A DNA stretch of 36,504 nucleotides from Cellulophaga sp. (lineage in GTDB: Bacteria > Bacteroidota > Bacteroidia > Flavobacteriales > Flavobacteriaceae), in NCBI GenBank assembly GCA_030731855.1, contig JANQTG010000131.1, positions 14,440-50,943 on the forward strand. The letters are read 5' to 3'. Shown piece after piece: positions 27,660-35,486 of this stretch. Numbering within the stretch: the first letter of the stretch is position 1; every line of letters starts with the position of its first letter. A program made the translations under genes and the position numbers. The notes under the pieces are model-generated. The model saw only the letters and a list, made by a program, of their open reading frames with translations, made no database searches and was not told the origin of the DNA.

Positions 27660-28085
27660 TTAAAGATCTTCTATAGACGTAGGTGCATTATCTGCCTTAT
27701 AGTCTAATATTTTTTTAAAAAATTTCTGAACCGCTTTTGTATCCGATTTTACTTTAACGAAATAATGATCTCTGTAAATAGAATATACAGAAGCTTCACC
27801 TTTGTAAATGGTTAATTTATAAAAGGGAATGATTAAGGCGTACGAATCTAATCGAGACCTGAAACCAACGATAATTCCTTTAGGGCGTAATTCAACATTA
27901 CAAACACTCGTATTGTTATCTAAAATTAACAAATTATGAATTTCTGTGCTTGTTTGGGTGATGAATAGTTTCGGAGAGCCAATACCATTCATCTTAAAAC
28001 GCTCTTTTAACGTAAAAGGTTTACCAAGCTCTTCATCAATTTTTCGAACAACGTCTTTGTCGTTATAAGATATATTGAGAAGCAT
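27660..28085 (-). CDS. Hypothetical protein, 141 aa
   Basis: I do not recognise a named family. There is no signal peptide or membrane helix. From about residue 48 the pattern suggests alternating beta strands (LLILDN, VELRPKGIIVGF, YALIIPFYKLTIYK, VYSIYRDHYFVKVK), closed by a helix (AVQKFFKKILDYKA, 118-131). That order resembles bacterial PH-like domains, but this is only a visual guess. Its ATG is three bases after the stop codon of a 59-residue gene, so the two are probably co-transcribed, perhaps with the SDR gene downstream. Confidence 0.7.
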   Translation of the reverse strand: MLLNISYNDKDVVRKIDEELGKPFTLKERFKMNGIGSPKLFITQTSTEIHNLLILDNNTSVCNVELRPKGIIVGFRSRLDSYALIIPFYKLTIYKGEASVYSIYRDHYFVKVKSDTKAVQKFFKKILDYKADNAPTSIEDL

Positions 28086-28088
28086 AGC

Positions 28089-28268
28089 TTATAATTTTCT
28101 ATTTATAGGTACTTTTTTTCCGTCAACTCGTTGTGCGAGTAGCTGGGCTTTTTTGTGAGAATCATCATCTTTATCCTCAAAATTTATAAACTCTTTAAAA
28201 GCGATGATCATTTCTTGAAGTACTTTTTTTAAAGAATTTTGTTGATTATCTTCTTGGTAATTTATCAT
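28089..28268 (-). CDS. Small hypothetical protein, 59 aa
   Basis: An ORF from ATG (28268-28266) to TAA (28091-28089) encodes MINYQEDNQQNSLKKVLQEM at the start, then an amphipathic FKEFINFEDKDDD segment and a basic end, VDGKKVPINRKL. It is charged and soluble, mostly helical in appearance. It is unrecognised. Support comes from its tight spacing (three bases) to the following 141-residue gene and from lying in an otherwise unexplained gap before argS. It is short, so some doubt remains. Confidence 0.55.
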   Translation of the reverse strand: MINYQEDNQQNSLKKVLQEMIIAFKEFINFEDKDDDSHKKAQLLAQRVDGKKVPINRKL

Positions 28269-28346
28269 TTTCCAATTTTTCTTATAAAGTTAAGCAAATA
28301 CATCGGCATAAATTCTTAACGTACTATTAAAAGCACAAAAAATGAT

Positions 28347-28354
28347 TAGTTTTG
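28347..28354 (+). promoter_or_regulatory. Putative -7 box of argS
   Basis: TAGTTTTG matches TAnnTTTG exactly and ends 22 bases before the argS ATG. No clear TTTG -33 element is seen at the right distance. Confidence 0.45.
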
Positions 28355-28376
28355 CAGGCTAATATGTACGTTTACT

Positions 28377-30155
28377 ATGAATATTCAAGATCTTTTAGAA
28401 ACTAAAGTTAAAGAAGCTGTTTTACAGGTATTTGAGGCAAGTTTGCCAACAGTAGAATTTCAACCAACTAGAAAAGAATTTGAAGGTGATGTTACCGTGG
28501 TTATTTTTTCTATGCTACGTGTTGTAAAAGGTAATCCTGTACAAATTGGTGAGAAAATTGGGGCGTATTTAGTAGATCAAGTAGCAGAAGTGACTTCTTT
28601 TAATGTGATTAAAGGTTTTTTAAACTTAGTGATAAGCGATAGTTTTTATCTAACCAGTTTTGCAGCGATTAAAAATGATGATTCTTTTGGTAGTGTTAAA
28701 ACCAATGCAGAAGATGCCGTTATGGTCGAATATTCTTCACCAAACACAAACAAACCTTTACATTTAGGGCACATTCGAAACAATTTATTAGGATATTCGG
28801 TTGCTGAAATTTTAAAAGCGGCAGGTAAAAAAGTCTACAAAACACAAATTATCAATGATCGAGGCATCCATATTTGTAAAAGTATGCTGGCTTGGCAGAA
28901 ATTTGGTAAGGGCGAAACTCCAGAAAGTACAGGGTTAAAAGGAGATAAATTAGTGGGTAATTACTATGTAACTTTTGACAAGGTTTACAAAAAAGAAATA
29001 GCAGATTTAGTTGAAATCGGAACAGATAAAGCTTTGGCTGAAAAAGAAGCGCCTATTTTACAAGAAGCACAACAAATGCTTTTAAAATGGGAAGCTGGCG
29101 ATGAAGAAGTGGTAGCCCTTTGGAAAAAAATGAACCAATGGGTGTACAAAGGTTTTGAAGTTACTTATAAAAATTTAGGGGTAGATTTTGATACCTTGTA
29201 CTACGAAAGTGACACCTATTTATTAGGTAAAGATGTTGTTGCCGCAGGTTTAGAAAAAGGCATTTTTTTTAGAAAAGATGATGGTAGTGTTTGGATAGAT
29301 TTAACTGACGACGGATTAGACGAAAAAATAGTGTTGCGTTCTGATGGTACTGCGGTGTATATGACACAAGATATAGGTACGGCTATTCAGCGAGTAAAAG
29401 ATTATCCTGATGTTGGTGGTATGGTGTATACCGTTGGTAACGAGCAAGATTATCACTTTAAAGTCTTGTTTTTAATTTTAAAGAAATTAGGATTTTCATG
29501 GGCTGATAATCTATTCCATTTAAGTTACGGAATGGTAGATTTACCCAGTGGAAAAATGAAAAGTAGAGAAGGTACTGTAGTAGATGCTGACGATTTAATG
29601 GCGGATATGGCGACTACAGCCGGAAATATTGCAGAGGAATTAGGAAAACTTGAAGGGTATTCTGCGGATGAAAAACAAGCACTATACCAAATTATAGGTT
29701 TAGGAGCTTTAAAATATTATATCTTAAAGGTAGATCCTAAAAAACGGATTTTATTTAACCCAGAAGAGTCTGTCGATTTTCAAGGAAACACAGGGCCATT
29801 TATTCAATATACCTATGCCAGAATACAATCTATATTAAGAAAAGCATCTGAATTAAATTTAGATCAGCATGTTTCGGTATCAGAATTGCATCCAAAAGAA
29901 AAAGAATTATTGAAACAATTACAGTTGTACCCAGAAACTATTCAATTAGCAGCAGCTAATTTTAGTCCGGCTTTAATTGCAAATTACACCTATGATTTGG
30001 TGAGAGAATTTAATTCGTTTTACCAGAATGTTTCTATTTTAGGCGAAGAAGATCAGGCTAAAATAGCCTTTAGGGTACAATTGGCTCAAAAAGTGGGTGA
30101 TGTAATAGCTTCAGCTTTTAAATTACTAGGTATAGAGGTACCAGAACGAATGTAA
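28377..30155 (+). CDS. argS: Arginyl-tRNA synthetase
   Basis: ArgRS charges tRNA-Arg with arginine and needs the tRNA bound for amino-acid activation. It has 592 residues. After the N-terminal additional domain come SSPNTNKPLHLGHIRNN with the class I HIGH motif HLGH at 129-132, a KMSKS-equivalent KMKSREG (393-399), and the all-helical anticodon-binding DALR domain, which ends the protein at GIEVPERM. It has its own predicted promoter and a shared convergent terminator. It is not linked to other tRNA genes here. Confidence 0.97.
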   Translation: MNIQDLLETKVKEAVLQVFEASLPTVEFQPTRKEFEGDVTVVIFSMLRVVKGNPVQIGEKIGAYLVDQVAEVTSFNVIKGFLNLVISDSFYLTSFAAIKNDDSFGSVKTNAEDAVMVEYSSPNTNKPLHLGHIRNNLLGYSVAEILKAAGKKVYKTQIINDRGIHICKSMLAWQKFGKGETPESTGLKGDKLVGNYYVTFDKVYKKEIADLVEIGTDKALAEKEAPILQEAQQMLLKWEAGDEEVVALWKKMNQWVYKGFEVTYKNLGVDFDTLYYESDTYLLGKDVVAAGLEKGIFFRKDDGSVWIDLTDDGLDEKIVLRSDGTAVYMTQDIGTAIQRVKDYPDVGGMVYTVGNEQDYHFKVLFLILKKLGFSWADNLFHLSYGMVDLPSGKMKSREGTVVDADDLMADMATTAGNIAEELGKLEGYSADEKQALYQIIGLGALKYYILKVDPKKRILFNPEESVDFQGNTGPFIQYTYARIQSILRKASELNLDQHVSVSELHPKEKELLKQLQLYPETIQLAAANFSPALIANYTYDLVREFNSFYQNVSILGEEDQAKIAFRVQLAQKVGDVIASAFKLLGIEVPERM

Positions 30156-30180
30156 AAATATATAATAAAAATACTACATA

Positions 30181-30206
30181 AAAAAGACCGCCATTTGGCG
30201 GTCTTT
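30181..30206. terminator. Bidirectional terminator between argS and the rhodopsin gene
   Basis: AAAGACCGCCA (30183-30193) and TGGCGGTCTTT (30196-30206) form an 11-bp perfect stem with a two-base gap at the tip, so the real loop is ATTT or larger. T follows on the plus strand and A precedes (T on the minus strand), serving both converging genes. Confidence 0.88.
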
Positions 30207-30239
30207 CTATTTTGAGTTAGTTGTAAAGATAATAGGTAA

Positions 30240-30980
30240 TTATGCTTTCTCTGCTCTTGAAGCAACCGCAGCCGCATAAACAACAAGACCGAAACCAATT
30301 TTATTGATGGCATCACCAATGTTATAAATAACATCCATGTTTAAGCCCCAAGTACCTACGGCATCATACCATCCTGGTGTACCTGCCATATAACCTAAAG
30401 GATAAATAGCCCATCCTACAAGTACGAACCAACATAAAGTTTTGTGTGCTTTTAAAACTGCACCACCAGCTGCTTCTGCCAATTTTTTTGCACCACCAAA
30501 CCAAATTTCGTACACAATGTAGAAATAAGCAAGGCCTGAGAATAACCCCCAAACAGCTGGCCCACTGCCTGTAGTGTAGATTGCTTCACCAGCATATCCG
30601 GTCACTAACATGATAACAGAAGCGAGAATTAGTTTCCACATTAATGATGGTTTTGCTCCCGCTACTTTTAAGATAAGATAGAACTCAACACACATTAATG
30701 GAACAGTTAGCGTCCAATCTACATATCTGAAAAATGTTGGCGATTCTCCAACTACTGCCCAGTAATCTCTCATATAAAAATAATGTACTGCTGCAATAAA
30801 CGTAATGATACCAGAAATTAAGATGGAAGTTTTCCATTTTCGATCAAAATCATTCATTGTAAAAAAGAAAAAAGCGGATGCTGCCATCATGGCCATGCAA
30901 CCCACAAAAAAAGTAAAACCTACATAATCATCAGTAGCCATTTTGGACACTAACGAAATTGAATTAAGAAAATTTACCAT
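30240..30980 (-). CDS. Proteorhodopsin, light-driven proton pump (green-type)
   Basis: This seven-helix retinal protein (246 residues) pumps protons outward in light. In helix C, FRYVDWTLTVPLMCVEFYLI (84-103) gives the DTE proton-pump triplet: acceptor Asp88, Thr92 and donor Glu99. Arg85 and His66 (partner of the acceptor in proteorhodopsins) are present. Lys227 in DAINKIGFG is the retinal Schiff-base lysine. The spectral tuning position holds Met96, typical of green-absorbing flavobacterial pumps; blue types have Gln. Gly145 in helix E aligns with the carotenoid-antenna window of xanthorhodopsin. It is divergent from blh, which supplies retinal. Not a sodium (NDQ) or chloride (NTQ) pump. Confidence 0.95.
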   Translation of the reverse strand: MVNFLNSISLVSKMATDDYVGFTFFVGCMAMMAASAFFFFTMNDFDRKWKTSILISGIITFIAAVHYFYMRDYWAVVGESPTFFRYVDWTLTVPLMCVEFYLILKVAGAKPSLMWKLILASVIMLVTGYAGEAIYTTGSGPAVWGLFSGLAYFYIVYEIWFGGAKKLAEAAGGAVLKAHKTLCWFVLVGWAIYPLGYMAGTPGWYDAVGTWGLNMDVIYNIGDAINKIGFGLVVYAAAVASRAEKA

Positions 30981-30998
30981 AGTTTAAGTTTTTTAGAT

Positions 30999-31006
30999 TA
31001 ATTTTG
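30999..31006 (+). promoter_or_regulatory. Possible -7 box of blh
   Basis: TAATTTTG fits TAnnTTTG exactly. It would start a leader of about 58 bases. A TTTA 22 bases upstream is a poor -33 element, and the spacer is AT-rich, so this is tentative. Confidence 0.35.
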
Positions 31007-31022
31007 TTTAATAATAACATCA

Positions 31023-31030
31023 CAAAGTTA
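31023..31030 (-). promoter_or_regulatory. Putative -7 box of the rhodopsin gene
   Basis: On the minus strand this reads TAACTTTG, an exact TAnnTTTG match, with a TTTT run 17 bases upstream in the place of the -33 box. It ends 42 bases before the rhodopsin ATG. It lies beyond the blh box, so the two transcripts would overlap at their 5' ends. Confidence 0.5.
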
Positions 31031-31071
31031 AACAATAATTACATAATAAAAAAGTATAAAAGTTAAACATT

Positions 31072-31968
31072 ATGAAAAATAATAAGATTATTTTTTCGAA
31101 TTTGAGAAACAAAGCCTTAATTGGGACTTTTTTCTTTTTGTGGTTAGCTATTTTCTCAGAAGAATATATAGAAAATATCTTTGCTTATTTGCTCATATTA
31201 AGTTTTGGAATTATTCATGGCGCTAATGATATAAAATTAATAGAAAAAGTAGGTGGTTTTAAAGCAGCTGATTTTTTAAAGTTAACCGTTTATTATTCCG
31301 TTTTTATTCTCTTTAATTTTATGTTATTTTATTTTGTACCCAGCTTAGCACTATTGCTTTTTGTGTTATTTAGTGGCTACCACTTTGGAGAACAACATTG
31401 GATTTCAAAAATAACTGGGTCTCTTGCGTTGCGATCTGTTTTTTTTCTATCCTATGGTTTATGTATTCTTTTTTTACTTTTTAATGCGCATCATACTTTA
31501 GTAGATGAAGTGATATATAACATTACAAGCATTGCAATGCCAGATAAGTTATATTTAATTGCTTTTGTTTTAAATGGAGTTTTGGCATTAGTTTTGTATA
31601 TCATTCTCAATTTTAGAAGCTTAATTATTTCTGATTATGTAATAGAGTTATTTTTGATTCTAGTATTTTTTATCGTTTTTAATACAGCTTCACTTCTATG
31701 GTCTTTTACTATTTATTTTATTTTGTGGCATTCTATCCCATCTTTGGTAGATCAAATTATATTTTTGTATGGGAGTTGTACTAAAAAAAATATTTTAAAA
31801 TATGTTAAGTCTTCTTTTTTTTATTGGATTTTTGCAGTGATTAGTTTGGGGGTAGCTTTGTTTTTTTTAAAGGATACTTTTGAGCAGTCGCTGGCTTTAT
31901 TCTTTTCTTTCTTAGCGGCAATAACTTTTCCACATGTTATTGTGATTAAAAAGTTGAATAATTCTTAG
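31072..31968 (+). CDS. blh: Beta-carotene 15,15'-dioxygenase, Brp/Blh family
   Basis: Blh splits beta-carotene in the middle into two molecules of retinal, the chromophore of rhodopsin. The protein is a 298-residue polytopic membrane protein with many Phe/Leu/Ile-rich helices. Conserved histidines likely to bind iron are visible: His49 in GIIHGANDI, His104 and His109 in SGYHFGEQHW, His220 in LWHSIPS and His288 in FPHVIVI. It starts 91 bases from the divergent rhodopsin gene. No lycopene cyclase (crtY) or phytoene genes are in the window, so beta-carotene must come from elsewhere. Confidence 0.92.
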   Translation: MKNNKIIFSNLRNKALIGTFFFLWLAIFSEEYIENIFAYLLILSFGIIHGANDIKLIEKVGGFKAADFLKLTVYYSVFILFNFMLFYFVPSLALLLFVLFSGYHFGEQHWISKITGSLALRSVFFLSYGLCILFLLFNAHHTLVDEVIYNITSIAMPDKLYLIAFVLNGVLALVLYIILNFRSLIISDYVIELFLILVFFIVFNTASLLWSFTIYFILWHSIPSLVDQIIFLYGSCTKKNILKYVKSSFFYWIFAVISLGVALFFLKDTFEQSLALFFSFLAAITFPHVIVIKKLNNS

Positions 31969-32050
31969 AGCTATCTAAAACGTAGCCTGAACCTTGATAT
32001 ATGATTTTTTTTTGAAGACCTTATTATAGGTTTAAATCTTCCCGTAATTT

Positions 32051-32058
32051 TAAATTTG
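32051..32058 (+). promoter_or_regulatory. Possible -7 box upstream of the MtfA-like gene
   Basis: TAAATTTG matches TAnnTTTG exactly and lies 90 bases before the ATG, with TTTA 16 bases upstream as a poor -33 element. The rest of the 180-base spacer (31969-32148) shows no gene or clear terminator for blh. Confidence 0.3.
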
Positions 32059-32148
32059 ATAGGTATATTTACAAGCTATAGAATTATATCATAGCGGTTC
32101 AACTATTTAATTATTGAATTACTAAAATACATTTAAAAAGCCGCATAA

Positions 32149-32919
32149 ATGGTACTAAGTATTTTAATCTTATTTATTGTTAGTGCTTATATTTTCTATA
32201 CTTTTTACGATGCTTATCGTTTTTTCTTTGGAAAACTAGACCCACTAACCATTTCTGAGAAGAAAATTATTTTGAATAATTTTCCTGTTTATAGAAAACT
32301 TTCTTCGCTTCAAAAACAAAAGTTCGAATACCGTATAATACGTTTCAGAAAAGATAAGCAGTTTGTTTTTAATGGATTAATTCCGCGTCAAGAAGAAATG
32401 GCTTTGCTTCTAAGTGCTACGGCAACCATGTTAACACTCGGAATGAAAAATTACAAAATTCCGGCTATTCATCGCATTATTATTTATCCCGATGCCTATT
32501 ATTCTAAAATAAACAGGCAAAACCATATAGGCGAGTATAATCCGGGCTTAAAAACGATTGTTTTTTCTGCCAAACATTTAAAACAAGGTTTTGAATACCC
32601 GAATGATAATAAAAACTTGGGAATACATGAATTTGCACATGCTTTAAGTTTCAATGCGCTATTCGCGAAAAGATCTTTGGAATCTATAAAATTTAAAAAA
32701 GGATTGCATGCCATAAAAGTACTTTTTAATTCAGCCGTATTTAAGAAAGAGCTAAGCGAAAAAGAATACTTTAGGTCTTACGGTACAACAAATGTACACG
32801 AGTTTTTTGCAGTGGCTGCCGAAAATTATGTAGAAACACCAGCAGTATTTTATTGCGAATTCCCAGAACTTTACACTATTATTAATAACATGCTTAATTT
32901 TGATTTTGATAAACCGTAA
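32149..32919 (+). CDS. MtfA-like zinc metallopeptidase, membrane-anchored
   Basis: This 256-residue protein has one N-terminal hydrophobic helix (residues about 3-20) and then a zincin-type domain. The zinc motif HExxH is HEFAH at 160-164, in the context KNLGIHEFAHALSF. A second acidic motif, NVHEFFAVAAENY (215-227), provides the third ligand or active-site glutamate seen in MtfA peptidases. E. coli MtfA is soluble and regulates glucose uptake through Mlc; the N-terminal anchor and distant relationship mean that role should not be assumed. Its stop codon lies five bases from the converging TonB-receptor stop, with no terminator between. Confidence 0.8.
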   Translation: MVLSILILFIVSAYIFYTFYDAYRFFFGKLDPLTISEKKIILNNFPVYRKLSSLQKQKFEYRIIRFRKDKQFVFNGLIPRQEEMALLLSATATMLTLGMKNYKIPAIHRIIIYPDAYYSKINRQNHIGEYNPGLKTIVFSAKHLKQGFEYPNDNKNLGIHEFAHALSFNALFAKRSLESIKFKKGLHAIKVLFNSAVFKKELSEKEYFRSYGTTNVHEFFAVAAENYVETPAVFYCEFPELYTIINNMLNFDFDKP

Positions 32920-32924
32920 TTTGC

Positions 32925-35486
32925 CTAGAAAAATACTCTAAAACTAACATTAGGAGTAATTCCTAAAGATACATTTTCTATAGTTTCAATCTCGTTTGCA
33001 TCATTTAACCTGTAATAGGTATTCAAAATATTTCTTTTATTTAAAATATTTAAAACTGATGCACCCATCGTTGCTTTTATTTTTTTAGTTAGATTAAAAT
33101 CATACAATAAAGAAGCATCGGCCCTTATATAGTCTGAAACCCGACTGCTATTGGCACTACTGTAATTAATAACAAATGGGAATGTATCGGTATTTATAGT
33201 ATTAGCACCTTCTTGTGGTTCTGTAAATGGGCGACCAGTTCTATAATTTAATCCTACTCCTAATTTTAAATGATTATACGTATAGGTACTCGCAAAAGTA
33301 AGCGTGTGGGCAATATCTAAATTGTTCGGAAAACTTGCAGGCGTAAGGCTGTTAAAACTGTAAGTGTTGTTGTTATAGGTATAACTAAACCAATTACTAA
33401 TTGTTTTTGTTTTTTGATTAATTAGAAATTCTAATCCGGTTACGGTATAGGTGCCAATTTCTCCATTAAACTGGTCTTCATTTTGAAATCCTTGGGTTAA
33501 AGTACTGATACCATTTACATATTTATAAAAACCCTCTAAACCAATGTATAATTTCTGTTTATCATAACTAACGCCAACCGATGTTTGTTTACTTTTTGTG
33601 ATCGGTAAAGTTTCTTCGTCTGCTAATACCCATCTTCTTTTTTCAATCCCTAAAAAGTTTTGTTTTAAATCAATTACTTGGTTGGTCGTCTGGTTTTTAA
33701 ATTCTCCTTGAAAATTTATGTTTAGAGCCTCTGCAATTTGGTAATTAGCATTAACCCTAGGCTCTAAAAGTATTTTTTGAAAGGTATCAATGTTTTCAAT
33801 ATAATTGGCTCTTACTCCAGCGCGACCCCAAAGTTTTTTATTGTCAGAGGTATATTCAAATTCAGAAAATAAAGCTTGTGTTCTAATAACTCCTTTTGTG
33901 TTGCTTCTAAAAGGAGGTTGTGTAACGTTGGTGAAATTAGTAATACCAACTTCGTTAAGTTGATATCCGTTATGCCAGTTTAATTGTTGAGAAAAATTAT
34001 AGGAAGAACTAAAATGAAGCGCAGTTTCGAATACTTCATTGCGTTGCGATAGTTCTTGAATGGTGTTGGCTAAAAGATTTTCAGAATCTAAAGTATAGCG
34101 TGTGTAGTACATATTCAAATGCGTCGAAAAATCGGAGTTCCACTTACTGACTAAATTGGTGCCAATTGAAAAATTAGTTTGTGTTAAGTTACTATTTGTA
34201 ATTTCAGCGCTAGTCGTATTCTCTTCTTCATAATCGAGTAAATTAGTCATGCTAATAAAGCTAAATCTTAGCTTTTGCCGATCGTTAATATCATATAAGA
34301 GTTTCCCCGTAAAATCGTAAAAATAAAAATCTTCATTATTGCGTAATTCATCAGTACTAATTTGGTTAATAACTTCAGAATCTTGAAAAGCTCTTTCGAA
34401 AAAACGAGTGTAGGTTGGTGTATTTATAAGATCAGTAAAAGAACGTCTTCCAGAAAACTGAAACCCTATTTTGTTCGTTAAAGGAATTTGTCCAAAAACA
34501 TCGGCACTAATAAAATTCATTCCAAGACCTCCAAAAACAGTATCTGATACTATATTTTTTGATTCCATTTGTATCACACTACTTATGCCGTCTCCGTAAG
34601 CAGCACTGGTGCCATTTTTTATAATAGTAACCTTATCAGTTAAGTAAGGATTAAATGCAGATATTAAACCAAAAAAATGTCCAGATTGGTACATTTTAAT
34701 GCCGTCCCAAAGTATTAAATTTTGATCGTTAGTACCACCTCGCACATTAATATCAGAAACAGTCTCATCAATACTTTTAATGCCGGGTAGGGCTTGAACT
34801 GTTTGCAAAATATCTGGTTCAATAAGACCTGGAAGTATGCCAAAATTGTTTGTTTTTAAGATGATGCTGGCGTCTTGTTGTTTTTTAAGTCCTGTAGTTA
34901 AAAAATTGTAAACGATTACCTCAGTCAGTTCTTGGTAGACTAGTGAGAGTTTTATGGTTTTACAAGCAGTGCTGCTGGCTAGTTCGGCTGCATTTATAAA
35001 AAAAGGCTTAAAGCCTATATGTTGAATTTTGAACACGTCTTTTGGTGAGATGTTGCTTATTTCAAAACGTCCATCAACAGTACTAATTGTTGCTTTATTT
35101 TTTTCTATACTAGTGATCGATGCACCTTCTAAACCTTTTTCAAAATTGTCTACAATAATTCCGCAAACATTAATAGTAGTAAGCGTTATGGTATAGTAGC
35201 GTTCGTTAAGTTGTTGAATTGTTAACTGCGTTTGTGTTTTAATATCTTTTAAAATATCGACCAAGTTTTCAGAACTTGGTGTAATTATCTTAATATTTTG
35301 CAGGTCTTTATCTGCATAAGAGAATTTAATATTGTGAGTGCGTTCAAGTTGTTCTAAATAACTAGTTAAGAGCCAGTAAGAATCTTTTTTTTCTTGTGCG
35401 AGACTCCAAAAAGAGCTTAAAATTAGAAAGAAAACTAAAACTAAACCAACATAGTTATGGTGTGTTTTCAGCATATAAAGACACAT
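32925..35486 (-). CDS. TonB-dependent outer-membrane receptor with STN signalling domain
   Basis: This 853-residue receptor has a signal peptide ending near SLA-QE (residues 28-32). Met5 may be the true start. An STN domain (about 45-103) is the periplasmic arm that talks to FecR. A carboxypeptidase-regulatory-like beta-sandwich follows (about 107-185), then a plug (about 205-310: ALPGIKSIDETVSDINVRGG, with NVRGG at 247-251). The rest is a 22-strand barrel ending in an aromatic VSFRVFF. Members import siderophores, other metal chelates or glycans using TonB energy; the substrate is not clear. It overlaps the end of fecR by 32 bases. No SusD partner is present, which argues against a SusC-type glycan importer. 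Confidence 0.9.
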   Translation of the reverse strand: MCLYMLKTHHNYVGLVLVFFLILSSFWSLAQEKKDSYWLLTSYLEQLERTHNIKFSYADKDLQNIKIITPSSENLVDILKDIKTQTQLTIQQLNERYYTITLTTINVCGIIVDNFEKGLEGASITSIEKNKATISTVDGRFEISNISPKDVFKIQHIGFKPFFINAAELASSTACKTIKLSLVYQELTEVIVYNFLTTGLKKQQDASIILKTNNFGILPGLIEPDILQTVQALPGIKSIDETVSDINVRGGTNDQNLILWDGIKMYQSGHFFGLISAFNPYLTDKVTIIKNGTSAAYGDGISSVIQMESKNIVSDTVFGGLGMNFISADVFGQIPLTNKIGFQFSGRRSFTDLINTPTYTRFFERAFQDSEVINQISTDELRNNEDFYFYDFTGKLLYDINDRQKLRFSFISMTNLLDYEEENTTSAEITNSNLTQTNFSIGTNLVSKWNSDFSTHLNMYYTRYTLDSENLLANTIQELSQRNEVFETALHFSSSYNFSQQLNWHNGYQLNEVGITNFTNVTQPPFRSNTKGVIRTQALFSEFEYTSDNKKLWGRAGVRANYIENIDTFQKILLEPRVNANYQIAEALNINFQGEFKNQTTNQVIDLKQNFLGIEKRRWVLADEETLPITKSKQTSVGVSYDKQKLYIGLEGFYKYVNGISTLTQGFQNEDQFNGEIGTYTVTGLEFLINQKTKTISNWFSYTYNNNTYSFNSLTPASFPNNLDIAHTLTFASTYTYNHLKLGVGLNYRTGRPFTEPQEGANTINTDTFPFVINYSSANSSRVSDYIRADASLLYDFNLTKKIKATMGASVLNILNKRNILNTYYRLNDANEIETIENVSLGITPNVSFRVFF

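Noticed and set aside
30364-30552. 62-residue minus-strand ORF inside the rhodopsin gene
   Set aside because: It is a frame-shifted reading of rhodopsin helices; the rhodopsin frame has all functional residues.
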